A stretch of DNA of 64,000 nt from Methylococcus geothermalis (GTDB taxonomy: Bacteria; Pseudomonadota; Gammaproteobacteria; Methylococcales; Methylococcaceae), in contig NZ_CP046565.1 in the NCBI RefSeq assembly GCF_012769535.1, positions 248,001-312,000 of the forward strand. Direction: 5' to 3'. Below the pieces are notes generated by a model. That model was not told the origin of the DNA. It did no database searches and saw nothing but the letters and a program-made list of their open reading frames with translations. How positions within the stretch are numbered: the stretch's first letter is position 1; every line of letters begins with the position of its first letter. This document shows positions 7,185 to 16,853 of this stretch, piece after piece. A program made the position numbers and the translations under genes.

Positions 7185-9980
7185 TCATTCCAAATAATCC
7201 ACACCCCCGCCACGGGCGCGCTTGGCATCGTGGTAGTACTTGTACTTCACCAGGGTTCCGAGCCCGTGGCAGTCGACGCAGAACACCTTGTCGGCATCCT
7301 TCGCCCGGAGGAACGCGTCGCGGTTGCTGCCCTCCAGGTTTTCCCTGTTGGCGGACAGTGCGATCGTCCCGTCCTTGCCCGGCGGCGGAATCTTGTCGGC
7401 ATCCCAGACATGCGGTTCATGGCAGGTGATGCAGGCGATGCCGCCGAAGTCCTCGGGCTCTTCCTCGGCACTCAGCAGCGGCAGGATCTTCTGATCGGAG
7501 CGCAGCACCAGATCCTTTTGGGGGTGGCTGAAATGGTGGACCACCTTCTTCTCGCCGACCCCGCCCTTCTGATGGCAGTTCAGGCACAGTCCGTCCCGCT
7601 TGAATGGCGTCTCGTCCATCACCGGGCCGGGCTGCGGCTCCACCTTCCTCGCCGCGAACAGGAAGCGGCGGTCGCCCTTGCCGCGGTGCAGGGTATGGCA
7701 GCTTCCGCAGACGCCGGATTCGGACGGCAGCTTGCCTTGGGCGTTCTTCTTCTCCTTGGCGGTGATGCGCAGATCGTGATCGGTGCCCACGACGGTCTGC
7801 TTCTGCTTGTGGCAATGGCTGCACAGCTCGCCGTCGCGGTCGGTCTCCACCAGCGCGGCGGTATGGGGTTTTCCGCCGTGCACGGCATGGCAGGTGAGGC
7901 AGCCCACCGTCTTGATTTCCCTGCCGCCGATCCGGACGGGCTCGTCCAGCTCGACGTTGACGGGATGCACGCCCTTCTTCCTGGCGTCCTTCTCGTCCTC
8001 GGCGTGCTGGCGCTCGTGGCAGTTCTTGCACAGGCTTTCCGCGTTCGCCACGCCTTCCGGCAGCAGCGGGGTCTGGGCGCTGCCGTCGTGGACGCGGTGG
8101 CAAGTCTGACAGCCGACTTCGGTGATTTCCGGCTTGCCTTTCCACAACACGGGCCTTGCGCCGGATTCGTCCGGTTCGCGCTTGACGTTGACGGGGTGTA
8201 CGCCCTTCTCGTGGGCCTCCTCCTTGCTCCTGGTGAACTGCCGCAAGTGGCAGGCGGCGCACAGTTCGCCCTTGGCGGTTTCCAGCACCGTGGTCTTTCC
8301 GTCGCCGTGGCCGCCGTGGACTTGATGGCAGGTCTGGCAGATCAGCTCCTTTTCGTTGCCGAGCGCGGCGCCTCCGGCGGCCAGTCGCTCGGGGAGCCCT
8401 TTGCGCAATTCGTTCTCGGTGGGGTAGCCCTTCGCCTCCGGATGCGGCGGCGGCATGAAGCGTATCCCTAGGGGATGGTTGAGTCCTTTATGGCCTTTTC
8501 TCCCCTCGGCCGTCCCCGTAGGGATTGGCGCGTCCACGCGCGCGCCCTTGATCTTGGATTCGTGGCAACGCTCGCACAGATCCCCGCCCCGGTTCGGCAC
8601 GCGCAGCCAGGCATTGCCGTGGCCGGCGTACAGGGTCTGTGCCTTTTCCGCGTCGGTGTGCGGGGTGTGGCAGGACGTGCAGAGCAGCCGTTTGTTCTTG
8701 GTGACCGGGAACGTGTCGGGCAGCTTGTCCTTGCGCGGCTGACGTTCCGCATGGCGCTTCTTCTCCTTCGGGCTTTCGTAGACCGTGGGGTGCTGCGCGC
8801 CGTGGTGGATGGATAGACGGGAATCCATGACCGCGCCATTGTGGCAGCTATAGCACATGCGGTAGGAAGCTTCCGGCAGCGCTCCTTCCGCGTCGGCGCC
8901 GAGGACCTCGGGCGGCGCATCGCTGGCCCAGGACAAGTGGCAGAGCAGGCAGTCCTTTTGCGACAGCTCGGTGCGCGCGCCGCTTTCCCTGGCCGAGGCG
9001 GCACGCTCGGGGTAGCTCACCCGGTAACGCCACACCCGGCTGGCGCCGGTTTCGGCGACGTAAAGCCGGCCATCGCGAAAATGCAGGCCGGTGGGCGAAT
9101 CCAGCTTGACCGGCTGGCCGTCCGGCGTCCGCAACAGTCCCAGGAACTCGCCCTTGCGGAACACCGAGATGGTGCCGAAATAGCTGTCGCTGACGAAAAG
9201 GGCGTCCTGCTCCCGGTCGATGGCGAGGCCGTTGGGCCGGAACAACTCGCCCTCGTCGAGACCGAACCGGCCGACTTGGGAAAACACGCGCCCGCTCTTG
9301 TCGAACACCTGGACGCGGGCGTTGACGATATCCACGACGTTGAAATAACCGTCGCGGTCCTGCGCGATCTGGAACGGGTACTGGAACTGCCCCGCCTCCC
9401 CGCCGCGCCCGCCGAAGCAGCCGAGCCCCCGGCCGTCGGCCAGCCGGGTCCGGCACACGCGGTGGCTGCGCCGGTCGGCCCAGAAGGCGATGCCGTCCTG
9501 CACGCTGACGGCCACCGGCTCCGGCGGCAGCCTCGGCGATGGACTGGCTTGCGGTGATCCGTCCGGCTTCGGGGACGGCTCCGGCATGGGTTCGATGGGC
9601 AGGTCCAGCGCCTTCTGCACCGTGCCGTCGGGGCGGAACAGCACCAGCCGGTGATGGCCGGTATCGGCGACCACCAGCTCTTCCTCGGACACGGCGAAAT
9701 CCATCGGCAGCTTCAGCAGGTCGGCGCCGCCCAGGACTCGAAGGATTTCACCGTCTGGCGACAGCGCCACGATCCGGTGATGGGCGCCATCGAGCACGTA
9801 GACCCGGCCCGCGCCATCCGCGGCCACGGCCGAAGGCTGCTCGAAGCCGGCGCCGTAGACGACCGGCTCGGACACCGACACGTTTTGGACCGCGCCGGCG
9901 GCAACCGGCCACGGCCCGATCAAGCCGGCGGCGATCGCGGCAAAGCGCAGCACGAGTGCTCCCGCTGGATTCATCGCCAT
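7185..9980 (-). CDS. NHL beta-propeller / 14-haem cytochrome c
   Basis: The 931-aa secreted protein joins an N-terminal NHL six-bladed propeller (about residues 35-325, repeats of the type PSAVAADGAGRVYVLDG) to a cytochrome domain in which I count 14 CXXCH motifs, many as CxxCHxxH pairs (CTSCHTPH, CQTCHQVH, CLTCHAVH). The spaced doublets and repeated GVHPVNV units suggest internal duplication of a doubled-haem module. A signal peptide precedes residue ~30. The gene starts 7 nt after the 3-haem cytochrome. Propellers of this type usually mediate docking or substrate contact; here it could hold the haem wire at a partner or at the cell surface. No catalytic motif is evident. Confidence 0.9.
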   Translation of the reverse strand: MAMNPAGALVLRFAAIAAGLIGPWPVAAGAVQNVSVSEPVVYGAGFEQPSAVAADGAGRVYVLDGAHHRIVALSPDGEILRVLGGADLLKLPMDFAVSEEELVVADTGHHRLVLFRPDGTVQKALDLPIEPMPEPSPKPDGSPQASPSPRLPPEPVAVSVQDGIAFWADRRSHRVCRTRLADGRGLGCFGGRGGEAGQFQYPFQIAQDRDGYFNVVDIVNARVQVFDKSGRVFSQVGRFGLDEGELFRPNGLAIDREQDALFVSDSYFGTISVFRKGEFLGLLRTPDGQPVKLDSPTGLHFRDGRLYVAETGASRVWRYRVSYPERAASARESGARTELSQKDCLLCHLSWASDAPPEVLGADAEGALPEASYRMCYSCHNGAVMDSRLSIHHGAQHPTVYESPKEKKRHAERQPRKDKLPDTFPVTKNKRLLCTSCHTPHTDAEKAQTLYAGHGNAWLRVPNRGGDLCERCHESKIKGARVDAPIPTGTAEGRKGHKGLNHPLGIRFMPPPHPEAKGYPTENELRKGLPERLAAGGAALGNEKELICQTCHQVHGGHGDGKTTVLETAKGELCAACHLRQFTRSKEEAHEKGVHPVNVKREPDESGARPVLWKGKPEITEVGCQTCHRVHDGSAQTPLLPEGVANAESLCKNCHERQHAEDEKDARKKGVHPVNVELDEPVRIGGREIKTVGCLTCHAVHGGKPHTAALVETDRDGELCSHCHKQKQTVVGTDHDLRITAKEKKNAQGKLPSESGVCGSCHTLHRGKGDRRFLFAARKVEPQPGPVMDETPFKRDGLCLNCHQKGGVGEKKVVHHFSHPQKDLVLRSDQKILPLLSAEEEPEDFGGIACITCHEPHVWDADKIPPPGKDGTIALSANRENLEGSNRDAFLRAKDADKVFCVDCHGLGTLVKYKYYHDAKRARGGGVDYLE

Positions 9981-9987
9981 GATCGCT

Positions 9988-10824
9988 TCAGCGCAGGATG
10001 TCGATGATCTTCAGCCGTTCGTCATCGGACTTGTAACGGTCGAAGAACTGCGGGATGACGTGTTTGCGGATGGCCGCGGCCTGGCGGGAATCCGCGCCCA
10101 GCGCCGCCAGATCCAGCAGGGGGGTATCCTCGGTATGGCACTTCGCGCAGGCCGGCCCTTCCTTGCTCAAGGGCGTGTGCAGACGGGCCTTGAGCTGCGC
10201 CCGGGCGGGCAGGTCGCCGTCCTTCCATTCCCCGGCGACCCGTTCGGCGAATGCCGTTCCGGGCAAGGCGAACGCGGGCTCGCCGTGGTAAAACGGCGCG
10301 ATCTTGAATTGACCGTCGATCAGCGCCGAATTGTCGATGTTCCGTCCCGTCCGGAACCTGCCGCCATCGGGAGCGGCCGGCCGGCGAGCGGCATAGTCGA
10401 ACCAGCGGTAATCCAGCCGCACGTCCTCGGGCCGGAAATGGCAGGTCTCGCAGGCGATATAACGGCTGTGCATGTTGAGGAAACTGCGGGTACGGAGTTT
10501 CTTGCCGTGCGGCTGGGGGCGGTGACAGCCCTGGCAGTAGGTTTCGCCCTCGCGCAGCGGCGGCTCCACCCGTTTGTGGAACGGAGGCACGGCCATCTTT
10601 TCCCTGAGCTTCACGTCCTTGTGTTCGCGCACCTGTTCCTCCGCCTTGGTCAGCGCTTCCTGCGTCGGCACGGCCGACTCGACCCGCTGGACGAAAAGCG
10701 GCTCGCCCGCCGTGGCGAAACCGCCGCCGCCCAAGCACGACAGGCACAGCAAAACGCCGTACCCCTGCCGGGGCAGGCATTCGAAAAACCAGGACATCAC
10801 CAGACTCACGGAACGCAACCTCAC
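9988..10824 (-). CDS. Trihaem periplasmic cytochrome c
   Basis: The 278-aa protein has an N-terminal signal (hydrophobic up to about residue 40), then three CXXCH sites: CQGCH, CETCH and CAKCH. The rest is not recognised. A GTG start at 10824 is favoured by AAGGA 5 nt upstream; an ATG at 10797 is the alternative. It sits between the cytochrome-reductase fusion gene (46 nt away) and the 14-haem gene (7 nt away), so it is co-transcribed with both and is a plausible periplasmic electron shuttle between them. Confidence 0.85.
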   Translation of the reverse strand: MRLRSVSLVMSWFFECLPRQGYGVLLCLSCLGGGGFATAGEPLFVQRVESAVPTQEALTKAEEQVREHKDVKLREKMAVPPFHKRVEPPLREGETYCQGCHRPQPHGKKLRTRSFLNMHSRYIACETCHFRPEDVRLDYRWFDYAARRPAAPDGGRFRTGRNIDNSALIDGQFKIAPFYHGEPAFALPGTAFAERVAGEWKDGDLPARAQLKARLHTPLSKEGPACAKCHTEDTPLLDLAALGADSRQAAAIRKHVIPQFFDRYKSDDERLKIIDILR

Positions 10825-10870
10825 CTTATCCTTCCCCCTCGATCCGAAAGCACCATCCAGCGAAGCCGGC

Positions 10871-13822
10871 TCAATACACGTCGCGCAGATAGCGCTGGGA
10901 GGCGGCCATGGCTTCGAGGTAGTCCTCGGCCTGCTCCCGCGTCCTTCCGCCCTCCTGCATCACGATCGTCAGCAGCGCCTGGTGGACGTCATGGGCCATG
11001 CGCGAGGCGTCGCCGCAGACGTAGAAACAGGCGCCTTCCTCGAGCCAGGCGTACATGTCCCTGGCGTTTTCCAGCATCCGGGTCTGCACGTAAACCTTCC
11101 GCTCCTGGTCGCGCGAAAAGGCGAGATCCAGCCGGGTCAACACGCCGCGCGAGAGCTTGTCCTCCCATTCCTCCCGGTAGAGGTAGTCGGTGGCACGGCG
11201 CTGGTCGCCGAAATACAGCCAGTTTTTCCCCGCCGCCCCGGTGGCCTCGCGTTCCTCCACGAAACCACGGAACGGCGCGATGCCGGTGCCCGGCCCGACC
11301 ATGATCAGCGGCGTCGCCGGGTCTTTGGGCAGGCGGAAATGCTTGTTCGGCTGCACGAAGATGGCAAGCCGCTCGTCCGCGCCGACACGGCCGGCAAGGT
11401 AGGTGGAGCAGACCCCTTCCCGGTCCCGGCCATGGGCGTGGTAGCGCACCACGCCGACGGTGAGATGCACCTGGCCGGGATGGGCTTTCATGCTCGAGGC
11501 GATCGAATACAGCCGGGGCGGCATGCGCCGCAGGAGGTCGACGAAGGTCTGGGGCGGAATGCCCTGGAGCGGAAAATCCTCGATCAGGTCGATGATCTGC
11601 CGGCCCCAGAGGTAACCGTCCAGTCGGGCGGGGTCGGCGTCCGCCAGGAGCCCGGCGAGGACCCGGCTGCCACTCAGCTCCGCGTATTTCTCGACCAGCA
11701 CCCGGCTCAGGCCGGTGATGTCGAGGTGCTTGTAGAATGCTTCCCGCAGCGTGAGGGTCTCCTTGCCCAGGGTCACTTCGGCGTAGCCGTCGGCCTGCAA
11801 GGCCACCAGCAAGGCCTCGACGTAAGCGGGGTTGTTCTTCGGATAGACCCCCAGGGCATCGCCCGGCTCATAGCTCAGGCCGGAGTCGCCGAGATCGATC
11901 TCGATATGGCGGGTTTCCTTGGCGGAGCCGTCCCCGTTGAGATTGACGTTGCGCCGGACCGCCGCCGGATAGGGGTTGGTCTTGCCGTAGCCGGCCTTGA
12001 CCGCGGCCTGATCGGTCGGCTCGGCCTCGCGAGGCGGCTCGATACCGGTGTCGCCGATGATGCTGCGGCAGCAGCCGAGCACCGCCTCGATCCAGGCGGC
12101 GGCCGCCTCCTCGAAGTCGGCATCGGCGTCGACCCGGTCGAGCACCCGGCTCGCCCCCAGCCGCTGCAGGAAGGCGTCGAAATCCTTGCCGGCCTTGCAG
12201 AAATACTTGTAGCTGCTGTCGCCGAGGGCGAACACCGCGAACTTGAGGTGCTCCAGCCGCGGCGCGGTTTCGGCATACAGGTAGCCGTGCAGCTTCTCCG
12301 CGGGGATCGGCGGCTGACCTTCGCCATGGGTGCTGACGATGACGAACAGCAGCCTTTCGTTGACGATGTCCTGCGGGTCGTAGTCCGCCATGTCGACCCG
12401 CTTGACGCTGTAGCCCCATGCCTTTAGCCGGGCTTCGAGATCGGCGGCGACGCCTTCGCCGTTGCCGGTCTGGGAGCCGAACAGGAGGGTCAGCGAAGTG
12501 ATGGGGGCGTCGGGTTCGACCACCGGGGCCGCGGCGGCCGGGTTAGACCCAGAACTCCGCCCGGCGAGCCGCGGCAGGATGCGCCGCCACAGACCGGCCT
12601 TGGCGGAGGCGCTGCCGATCATCACCCGCTGGAAGTGCTCGTAACCCACCACCTCGGTGACCGGACCCTGCCTGGACCTGGACAAGGGCGAGAGGAAACT
12701 GGATACCAGGAAGATCAGCCCCAGCGGCCCCAGCACCCAAGCCGCCGCATACCAGGCGGAATCCAGGCGGGAGAAATCCAGGGCGAAGGACAAACCCTCC
12801 ATGCGCAGGAAATCCAGGTCGTGCAGATCGGTGTTGAGGAATCCGAGATTGAGCGGACTCCTGGCATAGCCGTGGCAGCCGGCCTGCGAGCAGGTCTCGC
12901 CCAGCCGGTCCGGGTGGGTCGAGGCGGCCTTCGATTCGTCCCGCAGGATGCCGTGGCGGAAGCCGTCGGGCGCATGGCAATCGATGCAGCTCGCGCCGGA
13001 TTCGTCGTTGACCGCGAGCAACCGGCCATGAAGCGTCTTCGCGTAACTGTCCGCGGCGTGGGCGAAGCGGAAACTGGCCTTTTTCCTTTCCTTGGTTTCC
13101 GGGTCCTGGATTTCGACCTTGGCCATGGCTTCATGATTGCCATGGCAGTCCACGCACATGGCGTTGGCTTCCATCTTGTTGTAGTTCTTGCCGACCAGGC
13201 GGCGCAGGATGTGGCCGCTGAACTGGTTGCGCCAGGTTTCGCCCTGGTGGCAGGTGCCGCACTCGGTCTCGGTGTGGTGCAGCTCCTGCTTGAAACGCTC
13301 CAGGTTGGCGTCCTTGATGTAGGGGGTGTTGGAATGGCAGCGCCGGCAGGAGGGATTCTGCTGGCCGGTCTCCTCCTCGAGGCGGTTGCCGCCGTGGAAA
13401 TCCTTGGTCGCTCCCGGCGCATGGCCGGCGCCGTGGACCGATGTCTTGAACTCGTCGACCACCGGCTTGTGGGTGAAGGCCTTGTCCTTGGATGGCTCAT
13501 TGAGGTGGCAGGATTCGGAGCAGTCCACATAGCCTTCCTCCGGCTTGTGCGGATAGCGCTCGATCTTGCGGTGGCAGTCCTTGCAGGGCACGCTGCCGTG
13601 CAGTGAGCCGTAATAGTCGCTCTTGAGGATCGTGGCGACCCGCAGCACGCCGTGGTCGTCCAGGTATTCGAGCCCCGGCAGGCCATGGCAGGAGAAACAG
13701 CCGTCGGGATCGCTGTGCCGCTCCGCGGCCAGGGCGGAACCGCCCGCGGCCAGGACCAGCCACGCAAGACACAGAGAACAGGCGTAGCGCATCATCTTCG
13801 AATTCAAAAATCGCCGCCGCAT
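10871..13822 (-). CDS. Octahaem cytochrome fused to CysJ-like NADPH diflavin reductase
   Basis: The 983-aa protein joins two compartments. After a signal peptide (about 1-33) there are eight haem sites: CXXCH at about 42, 80, 159, 188, 223 and 279, a CX3CH (CSESCH, 101) and a CX4CH (CSQAGCH, 311). A membrane helix follows (about 357-379). Then comes a flavodoxin domain (443-590, SQTGNGEGVA, STHGEGQPP, ALGDSSYKYF), an FAD domain with RLYSIASS and GVCSTYLAG, and an NADPH domain with GPGTGIAPFRG and YVCGDASRMA, ending in an aromatic residue as in CysJ and P450 reductase. Predicted topology puts haems in the periplasm and flavins in the cytoplasm. No haem-b helices cross the membrane, so the adjacent NapH-like protein may bridge it. 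I know of no characterised protein with this architecture. Confidence 0.92.
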   Translation of the reverse strand: MRRRFLNSKMMRYACSLCLAWLVLAAGGSALAAERHSDPDGCFSCHGLPGLEYLDDHGVLRVATILKSDYYGSLHGSVPCKDCHRKIERYPHKPEEGYVDCSESCHLNEPSKDKAFTHKPVVDEFKTSVHGAGHAPGATKDFHGGNRLEEETGQQNPSCRRCHSNTPYIKDANLERFKQELHHTETECGTCHQGETWRNQFSGHILRRLVGKNYNKMEANAMCVDCHGNHEAMAKVEIQDPETKERKKASFRFAHAADSYAKTLHGRLLAVNDESGASCIDCHAPDGFRHGILRDESKAASTHPDRLGETCSQAGCHGYARSPLNLGFLNTDLHDLDFLRMEGLSFALDFSRLDSAWYAAAWVLGPLGLIFLVSSFLSPLSRSRQGPVTEVVGYEHFQRVMIGSASAKAGLWRRILPRLAGRSSGSNPAAAAPVVEPDAPITSLTLLFGSQTGNGEGVAADLEARLKAWGYSVKRVDMADYDPQDIVNERLLFVIVSTHGEGQPPIPAEKLHGYLYAETAPRLEHLKFAVFALGDSSYKYFCKAGKDFDAFLQRLGASRVLDRVDADADFEEAAAAWIEAVLGCCRSIIGDTGIEPPREAEPTDQAAVKAGYGKTNPYPAAVRRNVNLNGDGSAKETRHIEIDLGDSGLSYEPGDALGVYPKNNPAYVEALLVALQADGYAEVTLGKETLTLREAFYKHLDITGLSRVLVEKYAELSGSRVLAGLLADADPARLDGYLWGRQIIDLIEDFPLQGIPPQTFVDLLRRMPPRLYSIASSMKAHPGQVHLTVGVVRYHAHGRDREGVCSTYLAGRVGADERLAIFVQPNKHFRLPKDPATPLIMVGPGTGIAPFRGFVEEREATGAAGKNWLYFGDQRRATDYLYREEWEDKLSRGVLTRLDLAFSRDQERKVYVQTRMLENARDMYAWLEEGACFYVCGDASRMAHDVHQALLTIVMQEGGRTREQAEDYLEAMAASQRYLRDVY

Positions 13823-13847
13823 CGGTGCGGATTCAAGTTCCTTGAGA

Positions 13848-14897
13848 TCAGTGCAGCCACACCGCGGTCGCGAACAGGAACAAGGAAAAAGCCGCCACGA
13901 TCACGCCGTTGACCACCCGCCCCCAGTGGATGACCGGCGCGGTCGGCGCCGGCTTCGGCTGCATCCTCACGACCGCCTGCCATTGCGGTTCCGGATGGAT
14001 CTGGATGCCGCGCTTGACCCGCTTGGGCGTCTTGTTCCTGGGCGCCGTGGTCCACTCGATGGCATTCCAGTCGCAGGCGTCGACGCAGTCGTGGCAGGAC
14101 ATGCAGGAGAACTGGTCGACGACCGCGACCTTGTCGACCATCTTGATGGCGCCGCACATGCACTTCTTCGCGCAATCGGTGCAGCCGGTGCAGCGCTGCT
14201 TGTCGACCCGGATGTGGTGGGTGAAACGGAATTTCGCGCCCAGGCGGTTGACCAGCCCGTCGATGGCGCCGATCGGGCAGAGGAACTGGCAGTAGGCGCG
14301 CCCCTTGCTGGCGAAGAAGCCGAGCAGGAACAGGAGGGACAGGTTGACCAGGCCGACGGTGGAAAAGATGAAGGCCAGGCCGACGAAGCCTCCGCTGAGA
14401 GCCTCGACGAAGCGCGGCACGGTGATGAAGTTGCACAGGGTGCAGGCGCTGACGCCGAGCAGCGGCAGCAGCCCCATGTAGACCGCGAGGTAACCGTAGC
14501 GGATCTGGACCTGGGGCAGGCCGCGGTATTCGATCTTCCAGCGGTCGTTCAGCATGCGGCTGACCAGCTCCGAGAACCCGCCGACCGGACAGATGAAGGA
14601 ACACCAGATGCGCCCGAAGAAGAAGGTGAACGTGATGATCACGAAGAAGGCCACCACGCCGATCAGGGCCACCGAGACGTGCATGAACAGGTCGTCCCAG
14701 TTCATGCCGGGAAAATACAGATAGAAGCGGCGCATGCACAGCTTCCCGCACAGATCGGTGTTGCCGGCCAGCCCCGGCAGCACCGCCAGCGGCCCCAGGA
14801 ACATCGTGCAGGACACGGCGATCCAGAAATAGCGGTAGCGCTGGATCTTCGGCACGGAACGGACTTTTTCGACAAGTTTCGCGGTCAGGGCGTTCAT
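13848..14897 (-). CDS. NapH/NosR-like membrane polyferredoxin
   Basis: This inner-membrane iron-sulfur protein moves electrons between quinol or cytoplasmic donors and periplasmic partners. The 349-aa product has about five membrane helices, two CX3CP motifs at helix ends (CSFICPVG and CQFLCPIG) and two 4Fe-4S motifs (CTGCTDCAKKC and CMSCHDCVDAC) before a final C-terminal helix. The start has a strong GAGGAG. It is 25 nt upstream of the cytochrome-reductase fusion and 28 nt downstream of the 6-haem cytochrome gene. NapH, NosR C-terminus and CcoG are the nearest families; none of their partner enzymes is present here. The neighbourhood suggests it links the diflavin domain to periplasmic haems. 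Confidence 0.9.
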   Translation of the reverse strand: MNALTAKLVEKVRSVPKIQRYRYFWIAVSCTMFLGPLAVLPGLAGNTDLCGKLCMRRFYLYFPGMNWDDLFMHVSVALIGVVAFFVIITFTFFFGRIWCSFICPVGGFSELVSRMLNDRWKIEYRGLPQVQIRYGYLAVYMGLLPLLGVSACTLCNFITVPRFVEALSGGFVGLAFIFSTVGLVNLSLLFLLGFFASKGRAYCQFLCPIGAIDGLVNRLGAKFRFTHHIRVDKQRCTGCTDCAKKCMCGAIKMVDKVAVVDQFSCMSCHDCVDACDWNAIEWTTAPRNKTPKRVKRGIQIHPEPQWQAVVRMQPKPAPTAPVIHWGRVVNGVIVAAFSLFLFATAVWLH

Positions 14898-14925
14898 GGT
14901 CTTGCTCCTCGCGGATGGGTTGGTG

Positions 14926-15858
14926 TCATTCGTCGAACTGATGGCAGGCCAAGCACAACTCTCCGTTCTTGGCCGGCAGCCTCAGCAGCACTTCCTTGTC
15001 GATCCGCCGGTATCCCAGCTCGAATCGTTGTCCACTTTGTTCGCTCAAGGCCTCCAGGCGCGCCTTCTTGTCTTCCCGCACCACCGCATCCCAGGGGTGT
15101 TCGCGGTAGCTGACGCCGGTTTCCAGATCGGCGTTGTCCACCTGCCCGACGGCCGGGTTGAGCGCGTCGATGACGCCCGGCTGATGCGGGGCGTGGCAGG
15201 TCGGGCACATGACCTTGCCCTCCCGGCTCAGGGGCAGAATGATGCCGTGGCGCTCCTTCGAATCTTTCATGTGGAGCTTCATCCGGGCGTCGGGTTTCGA
15301 TGCCTGATGTTCCAGCGCATTGAAGTGCGGCGTCTTCAGATGGCAGCCGTAGCAGAGGCGTTCCGGCGGCAGCCGCAGCTTGTAATCCGCCGCGCGCAGC
15401 GGCTGGTCCCGCTCCCGGTGCACCTCCTCGTGGCAGTAGGTGCAGCGCTCCTCCCGGAGCTTGCCGTTCTTGTCCAGCAGGATGTGGATGTTGGGGCGCT
15501 TGAACTTGTCTTTCTCGTGGCATTCGTAACAGAAGCTCTCCAGCTTGTCGTAAGGCCCGCCCCGCAGGAAATCCGGCAGGCTGCGGTCGATCCGGCGGTA
15601 CGGCACCTTGTCGATGTCCTCGATGCCGTGGCAGGTCGGACAGCGCAGTTCGCGGTCCTCCCGCAGCGGCAGGCGTTTCGGCGTCTTCATCTCCTCGGGC
15701 AGCACGACGCCGACGACGTGGTGCAGGGGGGGCAGCTTCTTCGTCGTCGCATAGCTGTCGTCGGCGCCCGCAGCCGCGATGCCGGTGCCGAGCAGCCCCA
15801 GCAGCATGCCCGCCAACCACTTGCGCGATCCCCGCCACGCGCTCCCCGCTCCCCTCAC
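14926..15858 (-). CDS. Hexahaem cytochrome c
   Basis: The 310-aa secreted protein has six CXXCH sites (CPTCH, CYECH, CTYCH, CYGCH, CPTCH, CLACH) spread over its length. I chose a GTG start at 15858: it overlaps the previous stop (GTGA) and has AAGGGGGG upstream, and it gives a normal signal peptide (about 25 residues) ending GIAAAGA. An ATG 17 codons downstream is possible but lacks these signals. It is the last of three overlapping periplasmic cytochrome genes and precedes napH-like by 28 nt. A periplasmic wire role is inferred. Confidence 0.87.
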   Translation of the reverse strand: MRGAGSAWRGSRKWLAGMLLGLLGTGIAAAGADDSYATTKKLPPLHHVVGVVLPEEMKTPKRLPLREDRELRCPTCHGIEDIDKVPYRRIDRSLPDFLRGGPYDKLESFCYECHEKDKFKRPNIHILLDKNGKLREERCTYCHEEVHRERDQPLRAADYKLRLPPERLCYGCHLKTPHFNALEHQASKPDARMKLHMKDSKERHGIILPLSREGKVMCPTCHAPHQPGVIDALNPAVGQVDNADLETGVSYREHPWDAVVREDKKARLEALSEQSGQRFELGYRRIDKEVLLRLPAKNGELCLACHQFDE

Positions 15859-16853
15859 AATCCCCCCTTCACCGGCTCCCCATGGGTGTGGCACGCGGTA
15901 CAGTCCGAGGTGACGTCGTGCACGCCGGACAAGCCGTTGCCCGCGTCGTACGCGCCTTCCTCGACCGAAGGGTCCTCCATCCGGTGGCACAGCACGCAGA
16001 ATTCGGCGTAGTTGCCGTCGTGGACCCGGGCCTTGTAAGGCTTGGGCAGCGTCTTCAGCAGCCGGTTGGAACCCTTGCGGGTGTCGTCCAGGATGAGCTT
16101 GGGGTTGCGGGTTCCATGCATGACGTGACAATCGGTGCAGGCGACCTCGTCCGCATAGTGGAACTTCTTGCCGCGCAATCCGGGGTACGGCCCCGTACCG
16201 CCGTTGACCCAGCCGTGGCGGTCGATCAGGGTGTAGTCGTCCTCGATGGCCACCAGCGGATCGTTGAGGCCGTAGCTCGGCCTCGGCTTGATGCGGACGC
16301 CCGCCGGCTGATGGTCGCGGTTGTGGCAGCGCAGGCAGAAGTCGGTATCGCTGGTATACGGCGAGAAACTGCCGGAGGCGTCGCGGATCGCGGTCAGATC
16401 CACGTCGCGCTCGAACTGGCCGTCCATGTCCGGCTTGACGTGGCAGGTCAGGCAGTCGCCGTCGCCGAGCGGCCGGTCCTTCTTGACGGAAAAGTCGTGC
16501 TTGTGGACGCCGCCTTGCCGGGGCGACGTGGCCAGGTCGGTGGCGTTGTGGCAGATGACGCAGCGCCGCGGTGCGTTGGTCCCGTTGGTGCCGTGGCAGC
16601 CGGTGCAGGTGGCCGTGCCCTTGTAGAGCACCCAGTTGCGGATGTTGGGGGCCTTCTCGTGGATGTTCTGGAGAAAATGGCAACCGACGCAGTTGGTCCT
16701 TCCCCAGGCGGTGCCATCGCCGCCGTGTTTCGGCGTCAGCAGCAGGTTGCCGGTCACGGTCGACACCGTGTAAGCGCCAGCCATCGCAGGATGGAGGACC
16801 ACGAACCCGACCATGCACAGCCATATCGCCAGGCGCTTCGCATTCGTTTTCAT
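15855..16853 (-). CDS. Octahaem cytochrome c
   Basis: The 332-aa protein starts with a signal peptide (about residues 1-26) and carries eight CXXCH motifs: CVGCH, CTGCH, CVICH, CLTCH, CLRCH, CTDCH, CVLCH and CTACH. Its start overlaps the 7-haem gene (ATGA) and its stop overlaps the 6-haem gene (GTGA), so the three subunits are probably made in fixed ratio. I do not recognise it as a known enzyme: the CXXCK of NrfA and the HAO crosslink tyrosine are not evident. It is likely a structural electron carrier. Confidence 0.87.
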   Translation of the reverse strand: MKTNAKRLAIWLCMVGFVVLHPAMAGAYTVSTVTGNLLLTPKHGGDGTAWGRTNCVGCHFLQNIHEKAPNIRNWVLYKGTATCTGCHGTNGTNAPRRCVICHNATDLATSPRQGGVHKHDFSVKKDRPLGDGDCLTCHVKPDMDGQFERDVDLTAIRDASGSFSPYTSDTDFCLRCHNRDHQPAGVRIKPRPSYGLNDPLVAIEDDYTLIDRHGWVNGGTGPYPGLRGKKFHYADEVACTDCHVMHGTRNPKLILDDTRKGSNRLLKTLPKPYKARVHDGNYAEFCVLCHRMEDPSVEEGAYDAGNGLSGVHDVTSDCTACHTHGEPVKGGL

